Assembly (NCBI RefSeq): GCF_003369915.1
Contig: NC_046676.1
Coordinates: 18,582,001-18,646,000, forward strand
Source: Drosophila miranda
Lineage: Eukaryota; Arthropoda; Insecta; Diptera; Drosophilidae
Reading direction: 5' to 3'
Length of the DNA: 64,000 bases
A program made the position numbers and the translations under genes. Positions 50,763 to 62,179 of the stretch are shown in pieces. How positions within the stretch are numbered: position 1 is the first letter of the stretch; every line of letters begins with the position of its first letter. The notes below the pieces were generated by a model. That model was given only the letters and a program-made list of their open reading frames with translations, was not told the DNA's origin and searched no databases.

Positions 50763-53157
50763 ATGAAACCGCAGCCAAAGGATATCCCTACCCCACCTAT
50801 CCATTCCTCCTCTCTCGCTGCGGGATCTGCTTGAGCTTTTGAATTGCTCGGCATCCTCTGGCGTGGCGTACTTGGATCGCATTAAGTTGATTTATTATGC
50901 AGCGCAGAATTCAATTAAGTGGGATGATTGTCACTTGTCCGTATGCCACGAAACGAAAGCCAGAACGTTGTGTCCAGGACGTTGGGATTCACTTCATTCT
51001 CCTCCGATGTGATGTGCCGTTTGCTCTCTTAACTGTTGGGGCGTGGCAGCTATTTGGACAGTTGGTAATGCCCATCATAGCCATCGCTGATTCCTGCCCA
51101 TGCACAAACCATAAAGGATAATCGTTTATTTGTTTTGGTTTCGAGGATTATGAAGTCAGAGTTAGTTGGGATTTCCACAATACTCGTGGTATTCCCTTGG
51201 GGTTGATGGAGTTGATAGAAGACCTTTGAAATGTTGAATTGGAAATGTTAAAAAGGTGAGGCAAATATTGGGATCTATCTAGATGGAATATGTATGGAAT
51301 ATCTATAAGAGGATATCTGGCATGATCTTTAGGCGGTGCTTCATCTTAAGCCCTTACAGAATTGAAATGATTTCTTAGTGGAAAGTATTTTCTCCATCAG
51401 ATAGACCGCCCCCCGCTCCCTGTAGTACCAGGAGTGGGAAATCTCCATTAATTGCTCATCCGTAGACATGGAAACAATCCACAAAAGAGACAACACATCA
51501 CACTTGAGCGCGAAATTTAAATCAAACCAGAAAGAATCAAAACCCAAAAAAGAGGACACGCTTAATAAGTTCCCAGCGGACACGTGTGGCACGCGTACAC
51601 CTCGCCTCGCCCTGGAGTGGGTGTTGTGTAATTCACACTTCCTGCCCAGGACAACGGGGTCCAGAGGGGTGGCGTTTTATGTGGAATTTCATTAAATAAT
51701 CGTTAGTGTAAATCAATTGGTGAGATCAAAGCGATGATGTGGGCGACATGGCGACAAATGAAAAGAAAATAGAGGACACAAGTCCGTACACAGCCCGTAC
51801 ATGGACCCGTAGAGTGCAGATATTACCAATTTGGGTGCTGTAAATAAAATGTGCACAGCAAATATTTGTCGGCATTGATGGAGATATCGCAAACAAGTTA
51901 ACACGTGCCCGAGTACCAAAGTATCGCGAAGTGTGAACACGTGCTGGAGAGGCTATCAGTGTCCAAAATCAACAATATTGAATGTGCAATCTGCAATCGT
52001 TGTGCGGATGAGTCTGGGGATGGGGGGAGACCAGCAACTGAACCAAAAATCAGGCGGATTCGATTGGGTATCCACCAGAAGAGGCCCGGGCCCCTCCTCC
52101 CACACTGCCAGAGTACCCATATGGAGCCAACAAATCTTTATTCCCATAATCGCATTAGCCCGTCAGTCTCCCCGTTGCACACTAAATCGAAAATTGTCAA
52201 GCCCTCGTCCCAACCAATCCAGCTAACGATTCGATTGTCATTGTCCTGTCGAGCAGGCTGCTTGAAGGAGTGCCCGTGTACAAGCGTTTGAAATTTAATT
52301 TAACGCATTTACATGCAGCTTAAGATCTCCAGCCTCTGCGCTGGCCTCGGGGCACTGGCACAGCAAACAAATCAAACGTATTTAGAAGAGCGAACAACTC
52401 AAACAAAGGGATGCGGATACGGCTACGGCTACGGATACGGATGATATTTCGAGACTCGACTCGCTTTTCGGCATCCATCCCCAGGTCGGTCCGGCTGTGA
52501 CCCTGCGCACATGCACACACGGAGCGGAGAAAGGGAAAGCTGAGAGCCGGGAGATGAGAGGGTGGTGGTGGTCTGGCTGCGAGCGAGTTGGAAAAACTCA
52601 ATATTTGAATAACTTACTACCGTGTGGAGAGCAAACTTTTGAGGCAGCAGCAGCAGAAGCAGTGGAGTGGCAGAAGGTGGGGGCACTTGAGGCAAGCTAA
52701 GGACATTGGCGGGTCGCAAAAGGACAATTATTTGCTTACGCGTTGTCATTCAAATTGAGTTTTAATGTAGAGCGGCCCGTAATCCACTAAGTCTCGTTCC
52801 AAAAGCAATCTGCAGCGGCCTGCTCCCTGCACCCTGCACCCTGCACCAATCAGGGGCTGCAAGTGCTCCGCTCCGCTCTGCTCCGAGTCCTGGGCCTTGT
52901 GGTCCTGCCGCTTCATGTGGGCACCATTATTTGCTCTATCACGTTCACGTACTGAAGTTATGAGGACATCATACATCCGTAGTAAACACAAATATCTATA
53001 ATCCGTGCCCCAGAGGCGGGCATTCCGTGCGTCATGCGAACTTTAGCTGGAACTTTGGAGGGCTGCCTGCTGCCCTGCCTCATGGAACACATGTACGGCC
53101 GTAATTGTTTGTAGATGTCCTTAAACGTCGTGAGAATATTCAGTTGGTTTTCCCTCT

Positions 53158-53182
53158 CCTCCCCTCCCCTCCCCTCCCCTCC
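53158..53182. repeat. (CTCCC)n tandem repeat
   Basis: Five CTCCC units in tandem, strongly asymmetric between strands. Confidence 0.9.
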
Positions 53183-53964
53183 GCCACGGCTGTCCTCCCT
53201 TTTGTTTTATGTATCTTTGGAGGAGATGTGTATGGTGGAGGAGAGCCTGTTGCGCCTCGCCTCTCAGCTCTGATGATGGGTTCCGTTCCTCAATGAGTTT
53301 TCTACAAGTTGAAGTTCGCGCAGTGCTCCGATTCGGAGGATCGGAGGGAGGTCGAAATACGCAGAGTTAATGCAAGTGATCTGTGTGATGAAATCACAGA
53401 ACATCAACAGAAATTCTATTTTCTAACCGGCAAAACAGATATCCAGCTACAATTCTGTGGTATCGCTAATTAAATGTATAAAAATCTACCATTGCGAATG
53501 TCGATTCATATTTTTTAGAAATGGATGAAAAGTTAATTTTTTTTTTGTGGAGCAATCGTTGTGTGCCTTGACGGCGGTATCCAAGGGCAACAACATTGCC
53601 GCACGTGGCCCCAATAGACACTACGATAAGAAGGGCCTATTCCCCATTGACCATTCTCAAAAAGCATGCCCAGACTTGTTCCAGCAACAATATATAATTG
53701 TCCTGCTTAAAGTTTTGGTGATTCTTCTACAGTCTAAGCAATGGCTCCCACATCTGTACACACTTCCCCAGAAGGTCATTGCAATGGGGCCGTAATGCAG
53801 CCGTATACAACAAATTCTTTGATAAGCGATACAAGGATGTGCGGAGCAGGAGCTCGAAGTGGAGGTGTGTGAAGATGATGATGAGCAGGGTCCAATACCC
53901 CCAGACGTTTCGAGTGTTTTGACTTTTATGTTTTTTTTTTTGGTTCCTTCTTTTAAACGAAGCA

Positions 53965-54339
53965 TTACAAAAACAGACATAAATAGCCAACTTGCCTACA
54001 CACGACATACATATGTATGTATGTGTACGGATGGGTAAAGCCGATTACTATGTAGGGATTTTCTGCGTTCCATAGAGACAGAAAAGGTACGCCCCGCTTT
54101 CGTGGATACGGGATCCCTAACGCCTCTTGTAAGATGCAGTCATTGCATGTCAAGGTCCAATACACAGTAGATCGAGACACTTTAAGGTCCCTTTTAGGTC
54201 GTAAGATTGATTGCTTAGGCATGATTAAATTGGTAAATTTTGGTATTGTATAGTCTTTGATAGAACCTATGGCTTTGTAGGGATCATCCAACAAGATATC
54301 CAATGAACATACCCCAGAACGAAACAGAGTGTCTAAAAT
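53965..54339 (-). other. Orphan AT-rich open frame of about 125 codons, possible remnant of a foreign or transposon gene
   Basis: A minus-strand frame is open from the TAA at 54340-54342 to a stop at 53965. It lacks an obvious ATG at its start (ATG codons occur only internally) and is neither simple nor repetitive. It contains balanced charged and hydrophobic residues (for example DILLDDPYKAIGSIKDY and NDCILQEALGIPYPRKRG). Codon use is AT-rich, unlike nearby host genes. I cannot name a family. It could be an exon of an unknown gene, a decayed mobile-element or viral-derived fragment, or chance. Confidence 0.25.
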
Positions 54340-57065
54340 TTAGGGGGAATCCATCCAACTGGAAGGCCTATTCCTATTAAGAGATTCCTATGGAATCGCT
54401 TTCAACTGCATATCTATTCATATCAACGCATATACAGATCAGAATTTCATTACTGCCTCCTATTAAATCGGGACTCCTTTACTTCGCTCACACCCATGTA
54501 TGGGTGTTCCTTTGCCTCTCTCTCCGTTTCTGTGTCTGAAGGATGGCAGGGTAGATGGTAGGATGGAACATGGAGGAACAGGCACAATTTCCATATTATT
54601 CCAAATCTTTGTGTGAAGTGTTTTTGCGCAGAAAACTGTAATTCTTATTCATTTCCAGGACGCACTCTGGAGGAGGGCTGCTAGACGATTATTAGCAATT
54701 TGATATAACTGCATGTAAGTACAACACGAGAACAAGTCAACAACGGATTCGCACACACACACGTGCACGTGTAGCCACTTACATAAGAGTCGTTCCTGTC
54801 CCTGTCCCTGTCTCTCCCTCTCTCTCTCTCCTCTCTCTCTATCGCTGTGCGGAAAATCACTTCAGTTAACTAAATGCGCCGACTGCGGCGCAGCAGCGCA
54901 CTGTTAAGAAGGAGCAGGAAGGAAAGGGAAGGCTAGAGCGAGAGGCCATGACTGCCGAAAAGCAGCAGCCATTGCGTGGGGCGTGGCCACAGCGGCGACC
55001 AATGGCTGTCCAGCAGCGCATCCTGAAGGATATGTATACATCCTGCCAGCGTCGCTGTCGCTGCTGACAAAGAGGAAAGCGGTTATGTGGAGCAGTCATC
55101 GGGGGGGGGGGGGGGGGGGGGGGGAAAGTTAAGCTCATTTTCACTGCTCTGTTTCTCGTTTTTCTCCTCTCTCTCTGTCGGGGCCGGGCCGCCTGCCGCC
55201 TGCTGCCTCTCTCTCGAATTTACTTTACTAACAAAACATGACTGTTGGGAGGCAAAAAGGAAATTGTTTTATCAAATGGGTTTCCTTACGCTTTTTTATT
55301 ATGAAATTAATTTCCAACATCGTTCCGCAGTCGTTGACGTTTGCTGCCCTCCCTCCCACACCCCACACCACACACCCACCTCCCCCGCCACAGTCACAGT
55401 TCCCATTTGAGCTGTGGCCATTTTCCAGTTCCATTTTCCACCCGTTTCATGCCCGCTCTTTGAGCATGTGTTTACTCTAGTTTTGCTTTGCCTTTTTCCT
55501 CGCTTAGAAATTTTCTATTCGCCTTAAATGGGGAAATGTTTGCGTATCCCCTCCTTCACTCCTCCTCGTCCGTCTGGCAAAGGCATTAAAATGCAAATCT
55601 TAATCTTAATTATGAATTTAAGACTCGCACACAAATTAAATTCATTTGCCACTCGAATGGCAGAAATCCAGAAACTTTTATTCAATTGCTGGACAATTTC
55701 ATTGTCCGAGGGGAATGGAATCTATCGCTGGAATCCACATTTAGTTCGATGCAATGAAACGAGTAAAATATTTCATTGGTTTCCTTTTTGGTTTTTGTTT
55801 TAGTTTTGTATAGGATATTCTGACATTTTTCCACATTTATTTGAACGCAGAGATGAAGTCTTTTCCGACCCCATATCATTTCATAATTAGGACTTACACT
55901 TAAATATAGATATTGTATATATCTGTACCCAAGCATTAATAGGCTTAAGAGCTCAGCTTGAAGAACGATCTCTACCAAAGGCTTTTCCAAACATTCCCTT
56001 CTCTTTTCTACAGATTGGATCAATACATATGTATGTACATATATATATCACTTATGTCGTGCGTAATCAGCACGAGAATTTCGGTTTTGACGGACTGCTG
56101 CTCAACCCTTGGACTAGTTGTAAGGCGACCTCAAACATATCAAGTAGCTATTCTTAATGGAGAAAGGATTTCCACCCAAACACTCTTAGATCTTCAGCTA
56201 TTGAGTTTTCGATGAGTACTGGTTTTTTGTTACTTCGTTCTTCGTCTGCTCGATAGAAACAATAAGGTAGTTCCTATTCTATGTATACTCTGCTTTAGGT
56301 GTGTGCCATATGTTGTTCTGTTGTAAGCGCAACGAAAGAAATGGCTAAAATCGATGGGCATTTGTGAGCAACACTTAGGAGGCTTCCCTTCCGCTGGCAG
56401 AGTGTTTCTGTTATGTTCAGCATGGACCTGGCCCGGGCTCGAATCGCCCAATCGAAATTAATAAGGTGTTATGGACAATAAAGGTAAAGACAGAGGACTC
56501 TCGCCCTGCCTCCAATATCCATGTTGTGACAATCTTCAGGGGGAGTACGCGTACGCGTGGTTTCTGCCGGTGATAGGGGCGTGTAATAATAGGCAGCAAA
56601 AGTTGCTCAATGGGAAGGAAGCACCTCTGTCAGGTCGATAGTGCACTCTGCTGCATGCAAAAGGTTAACCAAAAGAAACTACAAGTTTCTAAGACACCCG
56701 ATTAACACTAAAACAAAATTTCGATCTAAGATTTTGCTTCAAGTGCACTGTGTGCCAATGTGCGCCGCAATCCCCTGGAGCTGAATTCTGCTCACTAGTG
56801 TAATCGATACGAAAATCATACTCAAAATAGAATGGCCACTAAGTCAGTTAGCATGAATGTCCGCCAACTAATTGTGAAATCAGTTTAGGCGCACTTTCCA
56901 TCGGCTCAAAACGGGCGCTGCCGCCGCGGAACATTCAAAAATCGTAAAAATCGTAAAGCGACAGCAATTCGAATAAAAATAAATTAGCATATTTTTCCGT
57001 CGATTTAATGTCCGGCCAGTGAGTGGAGTGTTTGGAGCAGCAGCAGCCTATCCAAGACATACGCG
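54340..57065. other. Intergenic upstream of inaD
   Basis: Contains a CT-rich tract (about 54810-54841), an unbroken run of 24 G at 55101-55124, and the presumed promoter of inaD just before 57066. I looked for a rhodopsin core site (TAATYNRATTN) upstream of inaD and found no good match. No gene is supported. Confidence 0.4.
55101..55124. repeat. Poly-G run of 24 bases
   Basis: Twenty-four consecutive G on the plus strand. Length is likely unreliable in any assembly. Confidence 0.85.
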
Positions 57066-59685
57066 ATGGTGCAGCTCCTGGGCAAGGCAGGCGCCGCTGG
57101 TGGTCAGTGCTAATAGAATTTGCCCCTATTTCCGTGAAAACTGAGTACTTGGCCTTGAAACGGGGGTCTGCATGCACTTGCGGGAGCTAACCTCTTAGAA
57201 ATTTACGCAAGCCGAACAGAGATTGATCCTCCAAAACCTATTTTACTCCTATCCCTTTCTCAGAACTCATTCACATGGTGACCCTGGACAAGACGGGCAA
57301 GAAGTCCTTTGGGATCTGCATAGTGCGTGGGGAGGTGAAGGACTCACCCAACACGAAGACCACTGGGATATTCATCAAAGGCATCGTACCCGATAGTCCT
57401 GCCCACCAGTGCGGCAGGCTGAAGGTGGGCGATCGCATCCTCTCGCTGAATGGCAAGGATGTGCGACACTCCACCGAGCAGGCGGTCATCGATCTCATCA
57501 AGGAGGCGGACTTCAAGATCGACCTGGAGATACAGACGTTCGACAAGAGCGAGGAGCAGGCCAAGACCGATCCGCGCAGCAATGGCTACATGCAGGCCAA
57601 AAACAAGTTCAACCAGGACCAGGTCCCCGTTAACACTATGGGGATGGGCCAGAGCATGGGGCAGGGCCAGGGCCAAGGCCAGGGGCAAGGGATGGGCATG
57701 AACAGGCAGCCGACGATGCAGAAGAGGAACCAAACCTTCACGGCCTCCATGAGAAACAAGCACGCGGCAAGCAACTATGCGGACGAGGATGATGAGGACA
57801 CCCGCGACATGACCGGACGCATCCGCACGGAGGCGGGTTACGAGGTGGGTCTCGAGTTCTTCCCCCAATAGTATAGTCCTCGGATTTGACCCTTTTGTCT
57901 GCCCCACAGATCGATCGTGCCTCTGCAGGCAACTGCAAGCTGAATAAGCAGGAGAAGGAGCGCGACAAAGAGCAGGAAGACGAGTTTGGATACACGATGG
58001 GTGAGTCTGCTCCCCACCATTTCACCAATTCGGCGCGTGCAGAAATCCTGTCCTCCCACAGCCAAGATCAACAAGCGGTACAACATGATGAAGGATCTGC
58101 GCCGCATCGAGGTGCAACGTCCGGCCAGCAAGCCGCTGGGAATCGCCCTGGCCGGCCACAAGGATCGACAGAAGATGGCCTGCTTCGTGGCGGGCGTGGA
58201 TACCAACGGCACATTCGCCAGCGTGGACTTCAAGGCCGGCGACGAGATAGTCGAGGTGAACGGCAACGTGCTGAAGAACCGCTGCCACTTGAACGCCTCT
58301 GCCATATTCAAGAACGTGGAAGGAGAGAAGCTCGTATTGATCACGTCACGACGCAAGCCCAACGACGAGGGCATGTGTGTCAAGCCCATCAAGAAGTTCC
58401 CGACGTCGTCCGACGAGGCAAGCGATAAGTCCTCTGGAAAATAAATTATTTTTAATTCTCTGCTGTTTCTCCTCCGCCACAGACCAAGTTCATCTTCGAC
58501 CAGTACCCAAAGGCGCGCTCAGTTCAGGTGCGCAAGGAGGGCTTCCTGGGCATCATGGTGATCTACGGCAAGCACGTGGAGGTGGGCAACGGCATCTTCA
58601 TCTCGGACTTGCGCGAAGGTTCCAATGCAGAGGCGGCGGGCGTCAAAGTTGGCGACATGCTGCTGTCCATCAACCAAGACGTGACCCTGGAGTCGAACTA
58701 CGATGAAGTGAGTAGCACCGGGCCCCCAGTCTCTCCTCTAATCAGACTAATTCCACGTGGTCTCAGGCAACGGGGCTGATCAAGCGGGCCGAGGGCGTTG
58801 TGACCATGATCCTTCTGACACTCAAGAGCGAGGACTCCATACGCGCCGAGAAGGAGGCGGAGGATAAGAAGAAGGAGGGTATGCAAGTGCAGAGGAAGTC
58901 CGGACACTATTAACATTTCTGCTCTGTTCTCCTACAGAGGCCAAAAAGGAGGCGGAGAAGCCGCAGGAGCCCGCGACAGCCGAGATCAAGCCAAACAAAA
59001 AGATCCTCATTGAGGTGAAGGTTGAGAAGAAGCCGCTGGGCGTCATAGTGGCTGGCGGCAAGAACAACCACGTCAAGGTAACGCACGGGTGGGGTGGCAG
59101 CAACACTTGCTAAGCCTTGCTTATCTCTTTTGCAGACTGGCTGTGTCATCACACACATCTACCCGGAGGGAGCAGTGGCCGCGGACAACCGTCTCAAGAT
59201 CTTCGATCACATCACCGACGTCAATGGGAAGCCGGTACACGCTGCGAGCATGACCACGCTGAAGGTGCACCAGCTGTTCCACGTGACGTACGAGAGAACC
59301 GTCAATTTCACCGTCTTTCGCGCCGATCCGCCCGAGCTGGATAAGTTCAACGTGGAGCTCATGAAGAAGGCGGGCAAGGAGCTCGGCCTCTCCCTCTCGC
59401 CCAACGAGTTTGGCTGCACCATCGCGGATATCGTGAGTGCTCGAGACGCTGTGAATAGTGCGAGGCTATAACACTAAGAATCACTTGACTTTGTAGGTAC
59501 AAGGCCAATATCCAGAGATCGACAGCAAGCTGCAACGCGGAGACATCATTACCAAGTTCAATGGCGATGCACTGGAGGGGCTCACGTTCCAGGTGTTCTA
59601 CGCACTCTTCAAGGGCGCCAATGGAAAGATATCGATGGAGGTGACTCGACCGAAGCCCACGCTGCGCACCGAAGCGCCCAAGTAA
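57066..59685 (+). CDS. inaD: INAD, five-PDZ scaffold of the photoreceptor signalplex
   Basis: Nine exons (57066-57102, 57264-57844, 57910-58000, 58062-58417, 58483-58707, 58767-58878, 58938-59077, 59136-59432, 59497-59685) give 675 residues. INAD holds TRP channel, phospholipase C (NORPA) and eye PKC (INAC) in rhabdomere microvilli. Five PDZ domains are visible: about 17-106 (KKSFGICIVRGE), 249-332 (KPLGIALAGHKD), 364-448 (GFLGIMVIYGKH), 489-577 (KPLGVIVAGGKN) and 584-664 (GKELGLSLSPNEFGCTI). A Gln/Gly/Met-rich linker follows PDZ1. Intron 4 starts with GC instead of GT (GAG/GCAAGC at 58418); this join is the only one that keeps the family sequence SDETKF. AATAAA at 59743-59748 ends the gene. 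Confidence 0.96.
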
Positions 59686-59742
59686 TAGGCAGAGTCGAAC
59701 ACTCGCGAATACATCCCCCAGAGCTGCGACAGCAGTCCATTG

Positions 59743-59748
59743 AATAAA
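59743..59748 (+). terminator. Polyadenylation signal AATAAA of inaD
   Basis: AATAAA 58 bases after the inaD stop, within the 129-base gap to the convergent RpL23 3' end. Confidence 0.6.
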
Positions 59749-59814
59749 AGATCCGACAACTCTTAAGTGAAAACAAACTTCGTTCCGTTATGGGTTTATT
59801 TGTAAGGAAATTCC

Positions 59815-60622
<808 letters not shown>

Positions 60623-60649
60623 TTTGCAGCGTTCGGGAACAGGAAGTTA

Positions 60650-60684
60650 AAAGAAAGAGAAGTTTGACGTCTCGTATATCGATA
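60650..60684 (-). promoter_or_regulatory. RpL23 promoter: TCT initiator and DREF site
   Basis: On the minus strand a pyrimidine run CTCTTTCTTTT (60650-60660) matches the TCT initiator and TOP leader of ribosomal protein genes. A perfect TATCGATA, the DREF recognition element, lies at 60677-60684 just upstream of it. Confidence 0.65.
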
Positions 60685-60872
60685 AGAAATCGAACTTAGC
60701 CCACATAAGCCCCCTCTATTTCAAGGACTTGAGGTATATGGCGGAAAATATTACTGATTGTAAGTTTTTCTTTTAGATCCATGCCATCTGTGTTCTGAGC
60801 TTAAAAAAACAAACACGATATCTTTCACCTAAACTGCCCTGAAGTTATAAAATTTGCAATTTTTTCGGTGAA

Positions 60873-60913
60873 ACATTAAAACACCCCTTGGCTTACAATG
60901 GGTTAATCATTCT
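60873..60913. repeat. Degenerate repeat A, copy 1 (copy 2 at 61564-61605)
   Basis: A 41-base word beginning ACATTAAAACACCCC and ending GGGTTAATCATTCT recurs almost exactly at 61564-61605, with one extra C. The copies are 691 bases apart in the same orientation. Confidence 0.8.
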
Positions 60914-61254
60914 ACGTCAATTCTGATATTCCGTTGAATAATGCTGTCTAACTAAAGCCCTTAGTTTTGCCCACATAATTTTAGGCCATTGATTAATCAA
61001 TTTTCTACTTAACTGGGTTATTTTTAGTCCTTGCTTTTATTGTATTTTGTCTAAAACAAGGTTTAAACAAAATAGTTCAACAAAAAAAACAGTCGCAATG
61101 TTGCTGGTATATGATGACATGATGCGTGTGTAGGCTTTTGTACACCCTACTTCGAAAATTGTATATGAAGATGAAACGTAATTTATAAAGACCTTTTCTC
61201 AAATTGATATTCTTTAGACATATTCAAGTATCTTGTGTACCTGATACCTACGGA

Positions 61255-61290
61255 GCCTGGGATGACAAACATTTTCTCAATTCTATCATA
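61255..61290. repeat. Degenerate repeat B, copy 1 (copy 2 at about 61520-61556)
   Basis: The word GCTGGGATGACAAACAT followed by TTCTCAATTC occurs at both places in the same orientation. A third word, AGTTTTGCCCACATAATTTT (60963 onward), recurs at about 61410 with one change. Order and spacing differ between copies, so this is not a simple tandem duplication. Confidence 0.7.
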
Positions 61291-62179
61291 TCCATCTCCC
61301 TAGGGTATGAAAATTAATGTTGCCGGCAATCATTGTTGTCAACCGGTTATGACGACTAATTCCTGGTTATTCTTTCTTCCGTCGAATATTCCCAGCTATA
61401 TAGATCTCTCAGTTTTGCCCAGATAATTTTGTATGACAGATGAATTAATCAGGATTAACTACTTTTAAGTACATGCATGATTTTTGCTTTGACAAAAACA
61501 CGGTTTCAACAATTTTTTTTGGCTGGGATGACAAACATATTCTCAATTCGATAATCTCATGGAACATTAAAACACCCCCTTGGCTTACAATGGGTTAATC
61601 ATTCTGTCTCATCTTAAAAATATACCGTAAATATACTGAAAACATATTTGTTTTAACCTTGTTTGAAATATCGTAAGCTTACGAACAAGTATCGATATAA
61701 TCTATCTTTCGATATTTGGAACCTGGGTGCTGCCAGACATTTGATGGAATAGATGTAGTTCTTAATATACAAAACCACTAACTAACTATAGAGTATAAAG
61801 ATGTCACAAACCAACTTTCTGTATTAGAAGCCAGGAATTTAGCAGACGAGTACTAAGATCAAAAAATCTTTACAATTTACATGAGCTGGCAGCCCTAACT
61901 AAAACCCCCATATGGCAACCTCGAATGGATGTCAAGTTTTTTCTAAAGTTTCCAAGCGCGTTCCTTTAAAAACTAGCACAAAAGCACAGAAAACAACGGG
62001 AAAAACAGCTTTGAAAGCAAAGTTTAAAGTAAAGTAGTGCTTATCATTTAATGTTGGGCGGTTTTTGACGCAATTTCATTCGGTCACACATTGTAAAAAA
62101 TTTTGAAATTCGCAGCAGCAACAAGAAAGCACAAAAAAATACTGCGAATTTTTTGATAATTATTGTGCTGGCTCTCAAT

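Larger units (their letters stand above)
47642..53964. other. Gene-poor non-coding DNA
   Basis: No frame here shows coding character. I see microsatellites (CTG at 50734-50762, CTCCC at 53158-53182), a tandem GGATACGGCTAC-type repeat at about 52405-52442 and purine-rich stretches. It lies between fd59A and inaD and is best read as intergenic DNA that may hold distant enhancers. Confidence 0.45.
60685..62179. other. Intergenic with dispersed degenerate repeats
   Basis: About 1.5 kb between RpL23 and the LOTUS-Tudor gene, AT-rich and without coding sequence. Three different sequence words each occur twice (see the repeat entries). A perfect TATCGATA lies at 61690-61697, about 490 bases before the Tudor gene start codon, and could belong to its promoter. 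Confidence 0.5.

Noticed and set aside
53547-53795. Plus-strand frame of 82 codons near the orphan frame
   Set aside because: The first 40 residues look protein-like, but the remainder does not, and I could find no splice sites, start context or family.
56850-57065. Rhodopsin core promoter element before inaD
   Set aside because: No match to TAATYNRATTN without at least one key mismatch.
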